The notes under the pieces were generated by a model that worked only from the letters and a program-made list of their open reading frames with translations, ran no database searches and was not told where the DNA came from. 64,000 bases of DNA. It comes from Corallococcus macrosporus DSM 14697 (GTDB lineage Bacteria > Myxococcota > Myxococcia > Myxococcales > Myxococcaceae). Position numbers and translations under genes: made by a program. Positions within the stretch are counted from its first letter, which is position 1, and every line of letters starts with the position of its first letter. Below are positions 26,544 to 36,716 of the stretch, in pieces. The stretch spans positions 5,862,001-5,926,000 of the forward strand of contig NZ_CP022203.1 in NCBI RefSeq assembly GCF_002305895.1. The letters are read 5' to 3'.

Positions 26544-28087
26544 TGCGCACCTCCAGAAACAAGCGAGTTGTGATTGGGACCTTCGACGACCACGGGGGCG
26601 CTCGACTTCGCCGTCCCCTTACGGCTCCAGACTTCCTCGAGCGACTCGGTGAACACCGTGCCGCCCGTCTTGCGATAGGTGTCGCACCAGCTCTGCAGGG
26701 CTTCGTGCCCGGAGTGGTCCAGCGTCTGCACCGCCAGGTCCAGCTCCACCTTGGAGCCGGCCGGAATCTGCGCCAGCGCGCTGGACAGCTTGGGTACGCC
26801 GACGAACGTCAGCGAGCCCGAGATTCGCACCAGATACGACGCGCTCGCCTGCTGGGAGACGTCCACCTTGACGTTGCCCAGGTGCCACAGCAGGCGCAGC
26901 ACCGCGAACGCCAGGCCCATGCCGATACCGGCCAGCAGGTTGACGCCCACCACGCCGGCCACCGTCACCAGGTATACGGCCAGCTCGCCGCGCTTCTGCA
27001 GCTCGCGGATGTGGTGCACGTTCACCAGCTTCGCGCCGACGAAGACGAGCAGACCGGCCAGCACGGTGAGAGGCACGAGCCCCGCCACCGAGCCGAGCAG
27101 CGTGACGAACAGGAGCAGCCAGACGCCGTGCAGCGTGCCCGACAGCCGCGTCTTCGCGCCGGCGGTGATGTTGGTGGCGCTGCGGACGATGACGCCGGTG
27201 ATGGGCAGGCCGCCCGCCAGACCGGACACCGTGTTCGCCATGCCCTGCGCGAAGAGCTCGCGGTCCAGGTTCGCCCGCGGGCCGGTGTGCATCTTGTCCG
27301 TGGCCACCGCGCTCAACAGCGACTCCGCGCTGGCGACCAGCGCCAACGACAGCACCGCCGTGCCGAAGGTGACCCAGTCCCCCTTGGGGAAGGTCGGGAG
27401 CTGGATGCTGGCGAGGACGTTCTCCGGCAGGTCCACGCGGGCCACGTCCGCGTTCAGGAAGTACGCGGCGGCGCTGGCGCCCACCACGGCCACGAGCGGA
27501 CCGGGGACCTTCTTCAGCTTCCCGGGGACGAACTGCCACGCCACCATCAGGCCAATGGTGAGCAGCCCCAGCAGCGTCGCCGCGCCATGCAGGTCCGCGA
27601 TCTGCCCCGGCAGCTCCTTCACGTTCTGCCACGCGCTCGACTGGGGCGCGCCGCCCATCACGATGTGGACCTGCCCCAGGACGATGAGGATGCCGATGCC
27701 CGCCATCATCCCGTGGATGACGGCGGGGGAGATGGCCAGCGCGCCGCGCGCCACCTTCAGCCCGCCGAGAATCATCTGCACCACGCCCGCGACGGCCACC
27801 GCCGCGCACGTCATGGCCAGGCCCATCTGCTGGATGAAGCCAAACACCATCACCGCGAGCCCCGCGGCGGGACCGCTCACCTGCAGCGGCACGCCGCCGA
27901 AGATGCCCACCACGAGCCCGCCAATCACGCCCGCGATGAGGCCGCTGACGATGGGAGCGCCAGACGCCAGCGCGATGCCCATACACAGCGGCAACGCCAC
28001 CAGGAAGACCACCAGGGATGCAGGCAGGTCCGTTGCCAGCGCCTTCCAAGGGGAAGCAGCGCTCTCAGGACTCTTCGAAGTCGACAT
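26540..28087 (-). CDS. SulP-family anion (probably bicarbonate) transporter with STAS domain
   Basis: 515 residues. Ten or more membrane helices (about 15-410) include the SulP features LPLCMGIALASGAPIVSGLIAGVIGG, VSGPAAGLAVMVFGF, GMMAGIGILIVLGQ, ALVASAESLLSAVATDKM and GLAGGLPITGVIVRSATNITAGAKTRLSG. A C-terminal STAS domain (about 425-490) follows. It starts at ATG 28087, where GGAGG lies 6 bases upstream. The downstream carbonic anhydrase supports bicarbonate rather than sulfate as substrate. Expression is probably from the sigma-54 promoter at 28147-28160. Confidence 0.92.
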   Translation of the reverse strand: MSTSKSPESAASPWKALATDLPASLVVFLVALPLCMGIALASGAPIVSGLIAGVIGGLVVGIFGGVPLQVSGPAAGLAVMVFGFIQQMGLAMTCAAVAVAGVVQMILGGLKVARGALAISPAVIHGMMAGIGILIVLGQVHIVMGGAPQSSAWQNVKELPGQIADLHGAATLLGLLTIGLMVAWQFVPGKLKKVPGPLVAVVGASAAAYFLNADVARVDLPENVLASIQLPTFPKGDWVTFGTAVLSLALVASAESLLSAVATDKMHTGPRANLDRELFAQGMANTVSGLAGGLPITGVIVRSATNITAGAKTRLSGTLHGVWLLLFVTLLGSVAGLVPLTVLAGLLVFVGAKLVNVHHIRELQKRGELAVYLVTVAGVVGVNLLAGIGMGLAFAVLRLLWHLGNVKVDVSQQASASYLVRISGSLTFVGVPKLSSALAQIPAGSKVELDLAVQTLDHSGHEALQSWCDTYRKTGGTVFTESLEEVWSRKGTAKSSAPVVVEGPNHNSLVSGGAQ

Positions 28088-28146
28088 CACACCTCCACAC
28101 AAGTCGCCGCGACTGCCGCGCGCGCCAAATCATGTGGAGGCCCTGG

Positions 28147-28160
28147 GCAATTACCGTGCC
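28147..28160 (-). promoter_or_regulatory. Sigma-54 (-24/-12) promoter of the SulP-carbonic anhydrase operon
   Basis: Read on the minus strand from 28160: GGCACGGTAATTGC. This has the invariant GG and GC separated by exactly 10 bases and matches the GGCACG-N4-TTGC core of the consensus. It points toward SulP, placing the start of transcription near 28136, about 50 bases before the ATG. The neighbouring regulator is NtrC-type and retains the sigma-54 contact loop. Confidence 0.8.
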
Positions 28161-28222
28161 GCCCTGTGCGGGGTGCCTTGAGAGGGACCGCAATCGGATT
28201 GCACCCGGGAATATGAAAGGGG

Positions 28223-28249
28223 TTTTAAGTCCCGGTTCCCGACTTAAAA
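28223..28249. promoter_or_regulatory. Inverted repeat 1, candidate enhancer site for the NtrC-like regulator
   Basis: TTTTAAGTC and GACTTAAAA form perfect 9-bp arms around a 9-base spacer. The centre is about 100 bases upstream of the predicted sigma-54 transcription start, a normal enhancer distance. The arms are AT-rich in a GC-rich genome, so a chance palindrome is unlikely. Confidence 0.6.
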
Positions 28250-28250
28250 T

Positions 28251-28275
28251 TTCTTGAGGTCACCCACCTCAAGAA
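28251..28275. promoter_or_regulatory. Inverted repeat 2, second enhancer site or terminator of the NtrC-like gene
   Basis: TTCTTGAGGT and ACCTCAAGAA form perfect 10-bp arms with a 5-base spacer, directly beside inverted repeat 1. On the minus strand it lies 17 bases after the regulator stop and is followed by ATTTT, so it could also act as a weak intrinsic terminator. Both roles are possible. Confidence 0.55.
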
Positions 28276-28292
28276 TCTTGAAGCGCCCCCGC

Positions 28293-29632
<1,340 letters not shown>

Positions 29633-29636
<4 letters not shown>

Positions 29637-31282
29637 TTGACGACCTCCAACGGAAGGCGCAGCGTGAAGCGGCTCCCCAGCGGGCTCCGGACATAGTTCA
29701 GGCTGCCGCCGTGGGCCTCCACGGACGCGCGCGCCATGGGCAGCCCCAGCCCCACGCCCTTGGCCCGCCCGGTGGCGAAAGGTTCCCACAACCTGGGCTC
29801 GAGCCGGGGGTCCACGCCGCCCGCATTGTCCTCCACCACGAGGACGGCGTCATGGTCGTCCCGCGTCAGACGCACGCTGACCCACGGCGCCGGCTGCATC
29901 CCCGTGTCCCGCGCCACCGCGCCCGCCTCCACCGCGTTGCGCAACACGTTGTCAATGGCGGACACCAGCAGCGCCGCGTCCCCCTGCACCCAGAGCGACT
30001 CCTCCAGGGACGTGCTGAGCGCCACCGTCTCCGACTCCGGCAGCAGCTTCACCCCCTGGAGCGCGTCCTGCACCAGCAGGTGCAGTTCACAGCTCCGCCG
30101 CAGCGCGGCACGCGGCGCCCCGAAGGACAGCAGCGAGCGCGCCAGGTGGCTCAGGCGCTCCACCTGCGAGCGCAGCGCGCCCACGGGCAGCTCGCTGCCG
30201 GCCGGGGTGTGCCGGAGCACGGACAGCGCGGCCTGGATGCCGTTGAGGGCGTTCTTCACCTCATGGGCGATGAGCGAGGCCGCGGTGCCCAGCGCGGCCA
30301 TGGTCTCCTGGCGGCGCAGCCGCTCCTCGGCCGCGAGCAGCGAGCGGAACGAGTGCCGCAGCAGGAGGATGAAGATGATGAGGGTGCTGCTCAGCAGCGC
30401 GATGTGGAACGCGAGCTGCCGCAGGAAGCGCGCGCGCAGGCCCGCGGTGGCCGTCTCCTCCTCCAGGACGACGAGCAACAGCTCGCTCTTCCCCACCCAC
30501 GCGGCCGCGCCCATCAGGTGCTTGCCGTCCAGCGTCAAGGGCCCGGGCATGTCCGCCAGGGCGCGCAGCCTCCCCGTCACGTCCCCGGGCCTCAGCTTGA
30601 GCCCCACCGGCATCAGGAACTGGCCGTTGTCATCCATCAGCACCAGGGACGTCTGCGCCGTCGGCCGCGTGGGCAGCGCGCCCGCGCGGACCTCGCCCAG
30701 CAGCACCCCCTTGAGGCGCCCCTCCTGGGACATGGGGACGGCGACCACGATGGGGCCGCCCTCCCCCTCCAGCAAATCAATCTCCGGCTGGCGGCCCTCC
30801 ACCAGCCGGCGGAACCAGGGCCGCAGCGTGAGCGGCGAGCGCCCCATGGGCATGTCCGGCGGATCGCTCCAGACGCGCTCGCCGGAGGGCGTCAGCAGGG
30901 CCACGCCCTCCGAGAAGAGGGACGAATGATAGAAGGCGCTCTCCAGCAGGGCCTGCTCCGCCGGGGAGATGCCATCCTCGGGCGAGAGCGCGGGGTGCCC
31001 GGCCACGCGGGCCAGCTCCGCCTCCAGCAGGCCCAGGTGGACGCCCAGCGCCTCGGACTGGACCTGCGCCTGGTTGAGCAGCCGGCTCAGCAGCTCCTCG
31101 CGCGCGTTGCGCACGTCCTCCACGTAGCCCAGCACGGGGCTCGTCAACGCCACCAGCCCCACCAGCCCCAACCCGACGAGCGCGGAGCGCCCGCCGCGCC
31201 GCTGCGCGCGGGCCAGCTCTCCGGGCGTGGGAGTCAGCGAGGGGAGTGGAGGCGGGGTCGGCGGCAGGTGGGCGGAGGTCAT
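29633..31282 (-). CDS. NtrB-like membrane sensor histidine kinase with extracytoplasmic sensor domain
   Basis: 549 residues. A proline-rich cytoplasmic start precedes helix 1 (about 33-53), a periplasmic Cache-like sensor of about 230 residues (LLEAELARVAGHPALSPED, VALLTPSGERVWSDPP, LVLMDDNGQFL) and helix 2 (about 291-310). HisKA follows with H340 in SLIAHEVKNALNGIQAALSVLR, the NtrB/ZraS subtype. The HATPase has NVLRNAVEAG, VEDNAGGVDP and KGVGLGLPMA. The ligand is unknown; if the SulP/carbonic anhydrase operon is the target, an inorganic carbon or pH cue would make sense (inference). Confidence 0.93.
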
Positions 31283-31476
31283 GACAGGGCGCCCTGCGGT
31301 TTACCCCGGCCCGGCGGCACCTTCACGCGCAAACGGGCCACCGGCCCAGGGGCCCGCCCGCTGGAGGGCCGGCCATGGCCCCGGGCCGCACGCCCCGCGT
31401 GTGTTCCGGCCCTGACGAAGTTGTTGCACATGAGTCACACGGTCGGAAAAGGGGGCGCGCAGAGTGACGGCCCGCC

Positions 31477-32166
31477 ATGCCCCATGTCCTCATCGTCGAC
31501 GACGAACGCGACCTCGCGGAGCTCATTGATTTCAACCTGCGGGGCTCCGGCCTCACCACCCACGTGGCCCACACCGGTGACGCCGCGCTGGCGGCCGCGC
31601 GGGAGCAGAACCCCGACCTCGTGCTGCTGGATTTGATGTTGCCGGACATGTCCGGCATCGACGTCTGCAGGCAGCTCCGGGCAAGCCCCCAGTCGCGGGG
31701 CGTGCTCATCGTCATGCTCACCGCCAAGGGCGAGGAGTCCGACCGCATCCGCGGCTTTGAGGTCGGCGCGGACGACTACGTCGTGAAGCCCTTCAGCGTG
31801 CGCGAGCTGGTGCTGCGCCTGAAGGCCATCCTCCGCCGGGGCGCGCCCGCCACCGGGAACGCGGCGCCGCTGACGCTGGGGCCCCTGCGGCTGGACGTGG
31901 CGTCCCACCGCTTCTTCGTGGACGAGCGCGAGGTGGCGCTCACCGCGCTGGAGTTCCGGCTCCTGGAGCACCTGCTCGCCCGCCTGGGCCGGGTGCAGAC
32001 ACGGGAACAGCTCCTGGAGGAGGTCTGGGGCCTGTCGTCGTCCCTGGAGACGCGCACCATCGACACCCACGTCATGCGCCTGCGCGACAAGCTGGGCCCC
32101 GCGCGCGCCCTGCTGGAGACGGTCCGCGGTGTCGGCTACCGGATGTTGGACCCGGCGGCCGGCTGA
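31477..32166 (+). CDS. Orphan PhoB/OmpR-family response regulator next to pst
   Basis: 229 residues. The receiver has acceptor D in LVLLDLMLPDMSG and the ADDYVVKPFS motif. The winged-helix C-terminus reads LTALEFRLLEHLLARLGRVQTREQLLEEVWG, TRTIDTHVMRLRDKLG and VRGVGYRML. No kinase gene accompanies it. pstS follows 133 bases downstream in the same direction. The orphan context matches what I recall of M. xanthus PhoP4 (an orphan regulator by the pst genes), which I could not verify. Its own kinase may be the PhoR-like protein at 22857-24218 or another PhoR elsewhere. Confidence 0.93.
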   Translation: MPHVLIVDDERDLAELIDFNLRGSGLTTHVAHTGDAALAAAREQNPDLVLLDLMLPDMSGIDVCRQLRASPQSRGVLIVMLTAKGEESDRIRGFEVGADDYVVKPFSVRELVLRLKAILRRGAPATGNAAPLTLGPLRLDVASHRFFVDEREVALTALEFRLLEHLLARLGRVQTREQLLEEVWGLSSSLETRTIDTHVMRLRDKLGPARALLETVRGVGYRMLDPAAG

Positions 32167-32171
32167 GCGTC

Positions 32172-32188
32172 GTGACCTCGATGTCACG
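32172..32188 (+). promoter_or_regulatory. Pho-box-like repeat / palindrome upstream of pstS
   Basis: GTGAC (32172) and GTCAC (32183) are spaced 11 bp, with one mismatch between units. The same bases also form a perfect palindrome CGTGAC-N6-GTCACG (32171-32188). A further GTCACG lies at 32214-32219, about three helical turns away. It sits 110-127 bases upstream of the pstS ATG. Confidence 0.45.
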
Positions 32189-32298
32189 TGGCGGACGCGA
32201 AACGGACACCCACGTCACGTAGAAGCGCGCCGTCCTCACGCAGGCCCCCCGCAGCCACCAGATTCCGGTCCGCCACTTCCCGCCTGGAGAAGTCCCTC

Positions 32299-33120
32299 AT
32301 GCCCTCGCTCCTCAAGCCCCTGCTCGCGGTGTTCCTCCTGGCCCTCCCCGCCGCTGCCCGCGCGGGCACCGTCACCATCAAGGGCTCCGACACCATGGTC
32401 ATCCTCGGCCAGCGCTGGGCCGAGGCGTTCATGAAGAAGAACCCCGCCATCAAGGTGCAGGTCACCGGCGGCGGCTCCGGCGTGGGCCTGGCGGCCCTGC
32501 AGAACGGCACCACGGACATCGCCATGTCCAGCCGGGAGATGAAGAAGGCCGAGGCCGACAAGCTGAAGGCCCGCTACAAGGCGCCGCCCGCGCAGCGCTC
32601 GGTGGCCAAGGACGGCGTCACCTTCTACGTCCACCAGGGCAACCCCGTGGGCGCGCTCACCACCGAGCAGCTCATGAAAATCTACGTGGGTGACATCTCC
32701 AACTGGAAGCAGGTGGGCGGCGCGGACGCGCCCATCGTCGCCTACTCCCGGGAGAACTCCTCCGGCACCTACGTCTTCGTGAAGGACATGGTGCTGGACG
32801 GCGAGGACTTCGCGCCCGCCATCCAGACGCTGCCCGGCACCGCCGCGGTGGTGAACGCCGTCTCCAAGGAGAAGAACAGCCTGGGCTACGGCGGCGCCGC
32901 CTACGCCGAGGGCGTCAAGGAGCTGAAGGTCAAGAAGGGCAACGAGGACATCGCCCCCAGCGCGGACAACATCAAGAGCGGCAAGTACCCGCTGGCGCGC
33001 GACCTCTTCTTCTACCTGCGCGCCGAGCCCACCGGCGACCTCAAGACCTTCATCGACTTCGCGCTGTCCCCGGAAGGTCAGGCCATCGTCACCCAGGTCG
33101 GCTACTTCCCCGTGAAGTAG
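32299..33120 (+). CDS. pstS: Phosphate ABC transporter, periplasmic substrate-binding protein
   Basis: 273 residues. Signal peptide 1-22 (LLKPLLAVFLLALPAAARA) with mature start near GTVTIKGSDTM. The phosphate-binding loops GSDTMV, GGGSGVGLAALQNGTTDIAMSSR and YSRENSSGTYVFVKDMV are typical of PstS. It captures phosphate for the PstCA channel. The start at ATG 32299 is preceded by GGAGAAG. It heads pstS-pstC-pstA-pstB-phoU, all on the plus strand. Confidence 0.96.
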   Translation: MPSLLKPLLAVFLLALPAAARAGTVTIKGSDTMVILGQRWAEAFMKKNPAIKVQVTGGGSGVGLAALQNGTTDIAMSSREMKKAEADKLKARYKAPPAQRSVAKDGVTFYVHQGNPVGALTTEQLMKIYVGDISNWKQVGGADAPIVAYSRENSSGTYVFVKDMVLDGEDFAPAIQTLPGTAAVVNAVSKEKNSLGYGGAAYAEGVKELKVKKGNEDIAPSADNIKSGKYPLARDLFFYLRAEPTGDLKTFIDFALSPEGQAIVTQVGYFPVK

Positions 33121-33129
33121 CCGCGGAGC

Positions 33130-33145
33130 GTCACACGAATGTCAC
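33130..33145 (+). promoter_or_regulatory. Pho-box-like direct repeat between pstS and pstC
   Basis: GTCAC at 33130 and again at 33141, exactly 11 bp apart (GTCACACGAATGTCAC). It is only 18 bases before the annotated pstC ATG, so a promoter here would work best if pstC starts at the internal ATG 33182. Resembles the repeats at 20620 and 36589. Confidence 0.45.
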
Positions 33146-33163
33146 AAGAGGCCCTGAGTCCCA

Positions 33164-34162
33164 ATGGATAGACAGGCGACCATGGAGCAAGGTCTCACGC
33201 GAGCCGTGGCCGCGCCGCGCCTGTCCGCGGCCGCGCGGCGGCGTCAGCTTCGGGAGAAGGCCGTGGCGGGCTTCATCACGCTGATGGCGTTCACCGGCAT
33301 CGCGGCGCTCGTCCTCATCATCGTCTTCGTGGCCAAGGAGGCGCTGACGCTCTTCACGGACGCGGACGCCCGCCACGAGGCGAGCCTCTCCAAGATGTTC
33401 CTGGCGCAGGAGGGCCGCTACCCGTTCCGGTGGCAGCCCGTGTCGGACACGCCCAAGGTCAGCATGATTCCGCTGTTCGTGGGCACGCTGAAAATCACCC
33501 TGGTCTCCATGCTGGTGGCGGTGCCCATGGGCGTCTTCAGCGCGCTCTTCGTCGCGGAGTTCGCCCCGCGGCGCCTGCGCGAGCTGCTCAAGCCCGTCAT
33601 CGAGCTGCTCGCCGGCATCCCCTCCGTGGTGCTGGGCTTCTTCGCGCTGATGGTGCTGTCCCCCATGGTGAAGGACCTGTTCCACCTGGACCGGCCGCTC
33701 AACGGCACGCTGGCGGGCCTGGCGCTGGCGCTGGCCATCGTCCCCGTCATCTTCACCGTGTCCGAGGACGCGCTCACCGCGGTGCCCCGCAGCTACCGCG
33801 AGGCCTCGCTGGCGCTGGGCGCCACGCTCTGGGAGACGGCGTGGAAGGTGGTGCTGCCCGCGGCGGCCCCCGGCATCCTCGCCGCGTGCGTGCTGGGCTT
33901 CGGCCGGGCCATTGGCGAGACAATGATCGTCCTCATGGCCTCGGGCAACGCGGACATCGTGTCCTGGAACCTGGGGGACTCGGCGCGCTCGCTGTCGGCC
34001 ACCATCGCCGCGGAGATGGGTGAAGTCGTGGTGGGCAGCCCGCACTACGCCCTGCTCTTCTTCATTGGCGTGGAGCTGTTCATCTTCACCTTCGTCCTCA
34101 ACATGGCCGCCTCCGCCTGGACGAAGAAGGTCCTCCAGCGGCTGACCGGGAGCGCCTCGTGA
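33164..34162 (+). CDS. pstC: Phosphate ABC transporter permease PstC
   Basis: 332 residues. Six membrane helices and the binding-protein-dependent permease loop [26 protein letters not shown]. Typical PstC features are FVGTLKITLVSMLVAVPMGVFSALFVAEFAP and GRAIGETMIVLMASGNAD. There is a large periplasmic insert after helix 1 (LFTDADARHEASLSKMFL). ATG 33164 gives a longer N-terminus than ATG 33182; neither has a strong ribosome-binding site. It forms the inner-membrane channel with PstA. Confidence 0.95.
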   Translation: MDRQATMEQGLTRAVAAPRLSAAARRRQLREKAVAGFITLMAFTGIAALVLIIVFVAKEALTLFTDADARHEASLSKMFLAQEGRYPFRWQPVSDTPKVSMIPLFVGTLKITLVSMLVAVPMGVFSALFVAEFAPRRLRELLKPVIELLAGIPSVVLGFFALMVLSPMVKDLFHLDRPLNGTLAGLALALAIVPVIFTVSEDALTAVPRSYREASLALGATLWETAWKVVLPAAAPGILAACVLGFGRAIGETMIVLMASGNADIVSWNLGDSARSLSATIAAEMGEVVVGSPHYALLFFIGVELFIFTFVLNMAASAWTKKVLQRLTGSAS

Positions 34163-35070
34163 AGTACACCACGCGCCGGGCGGTGGGGCTGGGCCTCACC
34201 GGACTGACGGCCCTCGCGGCCTTCGCCATCGTGGGCATGCTGGCCCTCATCCTGCTGGACGTCGCCAACCACGGGGCCCGCCACCTCTCCTGGGCCTTCC
34301 TCACCGAGCCGCCCAGCGACGGCATGATGGGCGGCGGCATCTTCCCCGCCATCTTCGGCACCGCCGCGCTCACCCTGCTGATGACGGTGGCGGTGATGCC
34401 GGTGGGGGTGTTCACCGCCGTGTACCTCCACGAGTACGCGCCGCCGGACTCGCGCTTCGCCCGCTGGGTGCGCGTGGCGGTGGTCAACCTCGCGGGCGTG
34501 CCGTCCATCGTCTTCGGCCTGTTCGGCCTGGGCTTCTTCATCCTCTTCGTCGGCGGCAACCTGGACCGGCTGCTGGGCTACGAGCAGATGCACTGGGCCC
34601 AGCCGGGCATCCTCTGGGCGGCACTGACGCTGGCGGTGCTGACGCTGCCGGTGGTCATCGTGTCCACGGAGGAGGCCCTGCGCGCGGTGCCGCTGGAGCA
34701 GCGTACCGCCAGCCTGGCGCTGGGGGCCACCCAGTCGCAGACGCTGGCGCGGGTGGTGCTGCCCGGCGCCCTGCCCGGCATCCTCACCGGCGCGGTGCTG
34801 GCCATCTCCCGCGGCGCGGGCGAGGTGGCGCCCATCCTCTTCACCGGCGCGGCCTACTTCCTGCCGGACCTGCCCACGGCGCTGGACTCCCAGTTCATGC
34901 ACCTGGGCTACCACACGTATGTCATGGCCACCCAGTCACCCAACGTGACGGAGGCCAGCGGTCCGCTGTATGCGACGGTGCTGGTGCTGCTGGCGCTCAC
35001 CTTCGCCCTCAACCTCGTCGCGGTCATCATCCGGACGCGCACGCGCCGCAAGGCCGCCAGCGCCCACTGA
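34159..35070 (+). CDS. pstA: Phosphate ABC transporter permease PstA
   Basis: 303 residues. Six membrane helices. The EAA-type loop [49 protein letters not shown] matches PstA. Starts with GTG 34159 overlapping the pstC stop (GTGA), so PstC and PstA are made at equal rates. The segment after helix 1 includes the PstA-like [22 protein letters not shown]. Confidence 0.96.
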   Translation: MKYTTRRAVGLGLTGLTALAAFAIVGMLALILLDVANHGARHLSWAFLTEPPSDGMMGGGIFPAIFGTAALTLLMTVAVMPVGVFTAVYLHEYAPPDSRFARWVRVAVVNLAGVPSIVFGLFGLGFFILFVGGNLDRLLGYEQMHWAQPGILWAALTLAVLTLPVVIVSTEEALRAVPLEQRTASLALGATQSQTLARVVLPGALPGILTGAVLAISRGAGEVAPILFTGAAYFLPDLPTALDSQFMHLGYHTYVMATQSPNVTEASGPLYATVLVLLALTFALNLVAVIIRTRTRRKAASAH

Positions 35071-35083
35071 CGGTACGCCTGCC

Positions 35084-35860
35084 ATGTCCCTCCCCCCCCA
35101 GAATCCCCGCGCGAAGATGGAAGCGCGGGAGCTCACCCTGCGCTACGGCCCCAAGACGGCCATCCACAAGGTCTCCCTGGCCATCCAGGATCGGCGGGTG
35201 ACGGCGCTCATCGGCCCCTCCGGCTGCGGCAAGTCCACCTTCCTGCGCTCGCTCAACCGGATGAACGACCTCATCTCCGGCACGACGCACGCGGGCACCA
35301 TCCTGCTGGACGGCGCGGACATCCATGACCGCGGCGTGGACGTGGTGGACCTGCGCCGCCGCGTGGGCATGGTCTTCCAGAAGTCCAACCCCTTCCCCAA
35401 GAGCATCTTCGAGAACGTCGCCTACGGCCTGCGCGTGGGCGGGATGAAGGACAAGGCGGAGCTGGCCGCGCGCGTGGAGAAGTCCCTGCGCGGCGCCGCG
35501 CTCTGGGACGAGGTGAAGGACCGGCTGGACGAGAGCGCCCTGGGCCTGTCCGGAGGACAGCAGCAGCGGCTGTGCATCGCCCGCGCGATGGCGGTGGAGC
35601 CGGAGGTGCTGCTGATGGACGAGCCCGCCAGCGCGTTGGACCCCATCGCCACGGCGAAGATCGAGGAGCTCATCCACGAGCTCAAGGCGACGTACACCAT
35701 CGCCATCGTCACCCACAACATGCAGCAGGCCGCGCGCGTCAGCGACCGCACCGCTTTCTTCTACATGGGCGAGCTGGTGGAATGCGGCCCCACCGAGCAG
35801 ATCTTCACCAACCCGCGCGAGAAGCGCACCGAGGACTACGTCACCGGCAAGTTCGGGTGA
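35084..35860 (+). CDS. pstB: Phosphate ABC transporter ATP-binding protein PstB
   Basis: 258 residues, standard PstB length. Walker [10 protein letters not shown], followed by the PstB-specific [12 protein letters not shown]. The Q-loop is [19 protein letters not shown], the signature [16 protein letters not shown], Walker [13 protein letters not shown] and the switch histidine is in [17 protein letters not shown] 35084 is chosen as the family N-terminus; the longer frame overlaps pstA. It energises phosphate uptake and takes part in PhoU/PhoR signalling. Confidence 0.97.
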   Translation: MSLPPQNPRAKMEARELTLRYGPKTAIHKVSLAIQDRRVTALIGPSGCGKSTFLRSLNRMNDLISGTTHAGTILLDGADIHDRGVDVVDLRRRVGMVFQKSNPFPKSIFENVAYGLRVGGMKDKAELAARVEKSLRGAALWDEVKDRLDESALGLSGGQQQRLCIARAMAVEPEVLLMDEPASALDPIATAKIEELIHELKATYTIAIVTHNMQQAARVSDRTAFFYMGELVECGPTEQIFTNPREKRTEDYVTGKFG

Positions 35861-35885
35861 GCGGAAGAAAGAGGGGACCGGACAC

Positions 35886-36572
35886 ATGCCGTCGATGCAC
35901 ACGGACAAGGCCTTCGAGGCGGACCTGAGGGATTTGCGGGAGAAGCTGCTCGCGATGGGCGCCAAGGTGGAGACCCTCATCGTCCAGAGCATGAAGGCGC
36001 TCACCGACCGCGACAGCGCCCTGGCCGAGAAGGTCGTCGCCGCCGACAAGGACGTCAACCGCCTGGAGGTGGACATCGACGAGCTGTGCCGGAAGATCCT
36101 GGCGCTGCGTCAGCCCGCCGCCAGTGACTTGCGCCTCATCACCACGGCGTTGAAGATCGTCACCGACCTGGAGCGCATCGGCGACCTGGCGGTGAACATC
36201 GCCGAGCGCTCCATGGACCTGAACCAGGTCGCCCCGCTGGCGCCCTACGTGGACACGCCCCGGCTGGCGGAGCTGGCCCAGCGGCAGGTCCGCATGTCCC
36301 TGGACGCCTTCGTCTCCGGTGACGTCGCCAAGGCGGAGGAGGTGCTCCGGGGGGACGATCTGCTGGATGCCCTCTTCCTCAAAATCTTCAACGAGCTCCT
36401 CGCCTACATGATGGAGGACTCGCGCAACATCCGCCGCGCCACGGCGCTGATGTTCATCGCGAAGCACCTGGAGCGCATCGGCGACCACGCGCTGAACGTG
36501 GCGGAGATGGTCGTCTACATGGTGCGGGGCAAGGACATCCGCCACCCGCGGAGCCGCAACCTCGCCGAGTGA
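35886..36572 (+). CDS. phoU: Phosphate signalling regulator PhoU
   Basis: 228 residues, two PhoU helical-bundle repeats. The metal-binding motifs E/DxxxD are visible in each repeat: RLITTALKIVTDLERIGDLAVNIAE and RRATALMFIAKHLERIGDHALNVAE. PhoU couples the Pst transporter state to PhoR and prevents phosphate toxicity. It lies 25 bases after pstB with the same orientation, completing the operon. Confidence 0.97.
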   Translation: MPSMHTDKAFEADLRDLREKLLAMGAKVETLIVQSMKALTDRDSALAEKVVAADKDVNRLEVDIDELCRKILALRQPAASDLRLITTALKIVTDLERIGDLAVNIAERSMDLNQVAPLAPYVDTPRLAELAQRQVRMSLDAFVSGDVAKAEEVLRGDDLLDALFLKIFNELLAYMMEDSRNIRRATALMFIAKHLERIGDHALNVAEMVVYMVRGKDIRHPRSRNLAE

Positions 36573-36588
36573 CGCGCGGGTGGCGGGC

Positions 36589-36605
36589 TTCACCGGCCTG
36601 TCACC
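36589..36605 (+). promoter_or_regulatory. Pho-box-like direct repeat upstream of the GT21 gene
   Basis: TTCACC at 36589-36594 and GTCACC at 36600-36605: TCACC units repeated at exactly 11 bp. It lies in the 144-base gap after phoU, about 110 bases upstream of the glycosyltransferase ATG, a normal promoter position. It resembles TGTCACC-N4-CGTCACC at 20620-20637. Confidence 0.45.
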
Positions 36606-36716
36606 GCGAATTGCCCGGCCCGCCCCGCGCGCTTCGCGGGGCTGACGTGGAAGGCCTCTAGCGTGGCAACCGTGGTCGCGCCATGACGGCGCACCGGCCC
36701 CGGGGATTGCCCGCGA

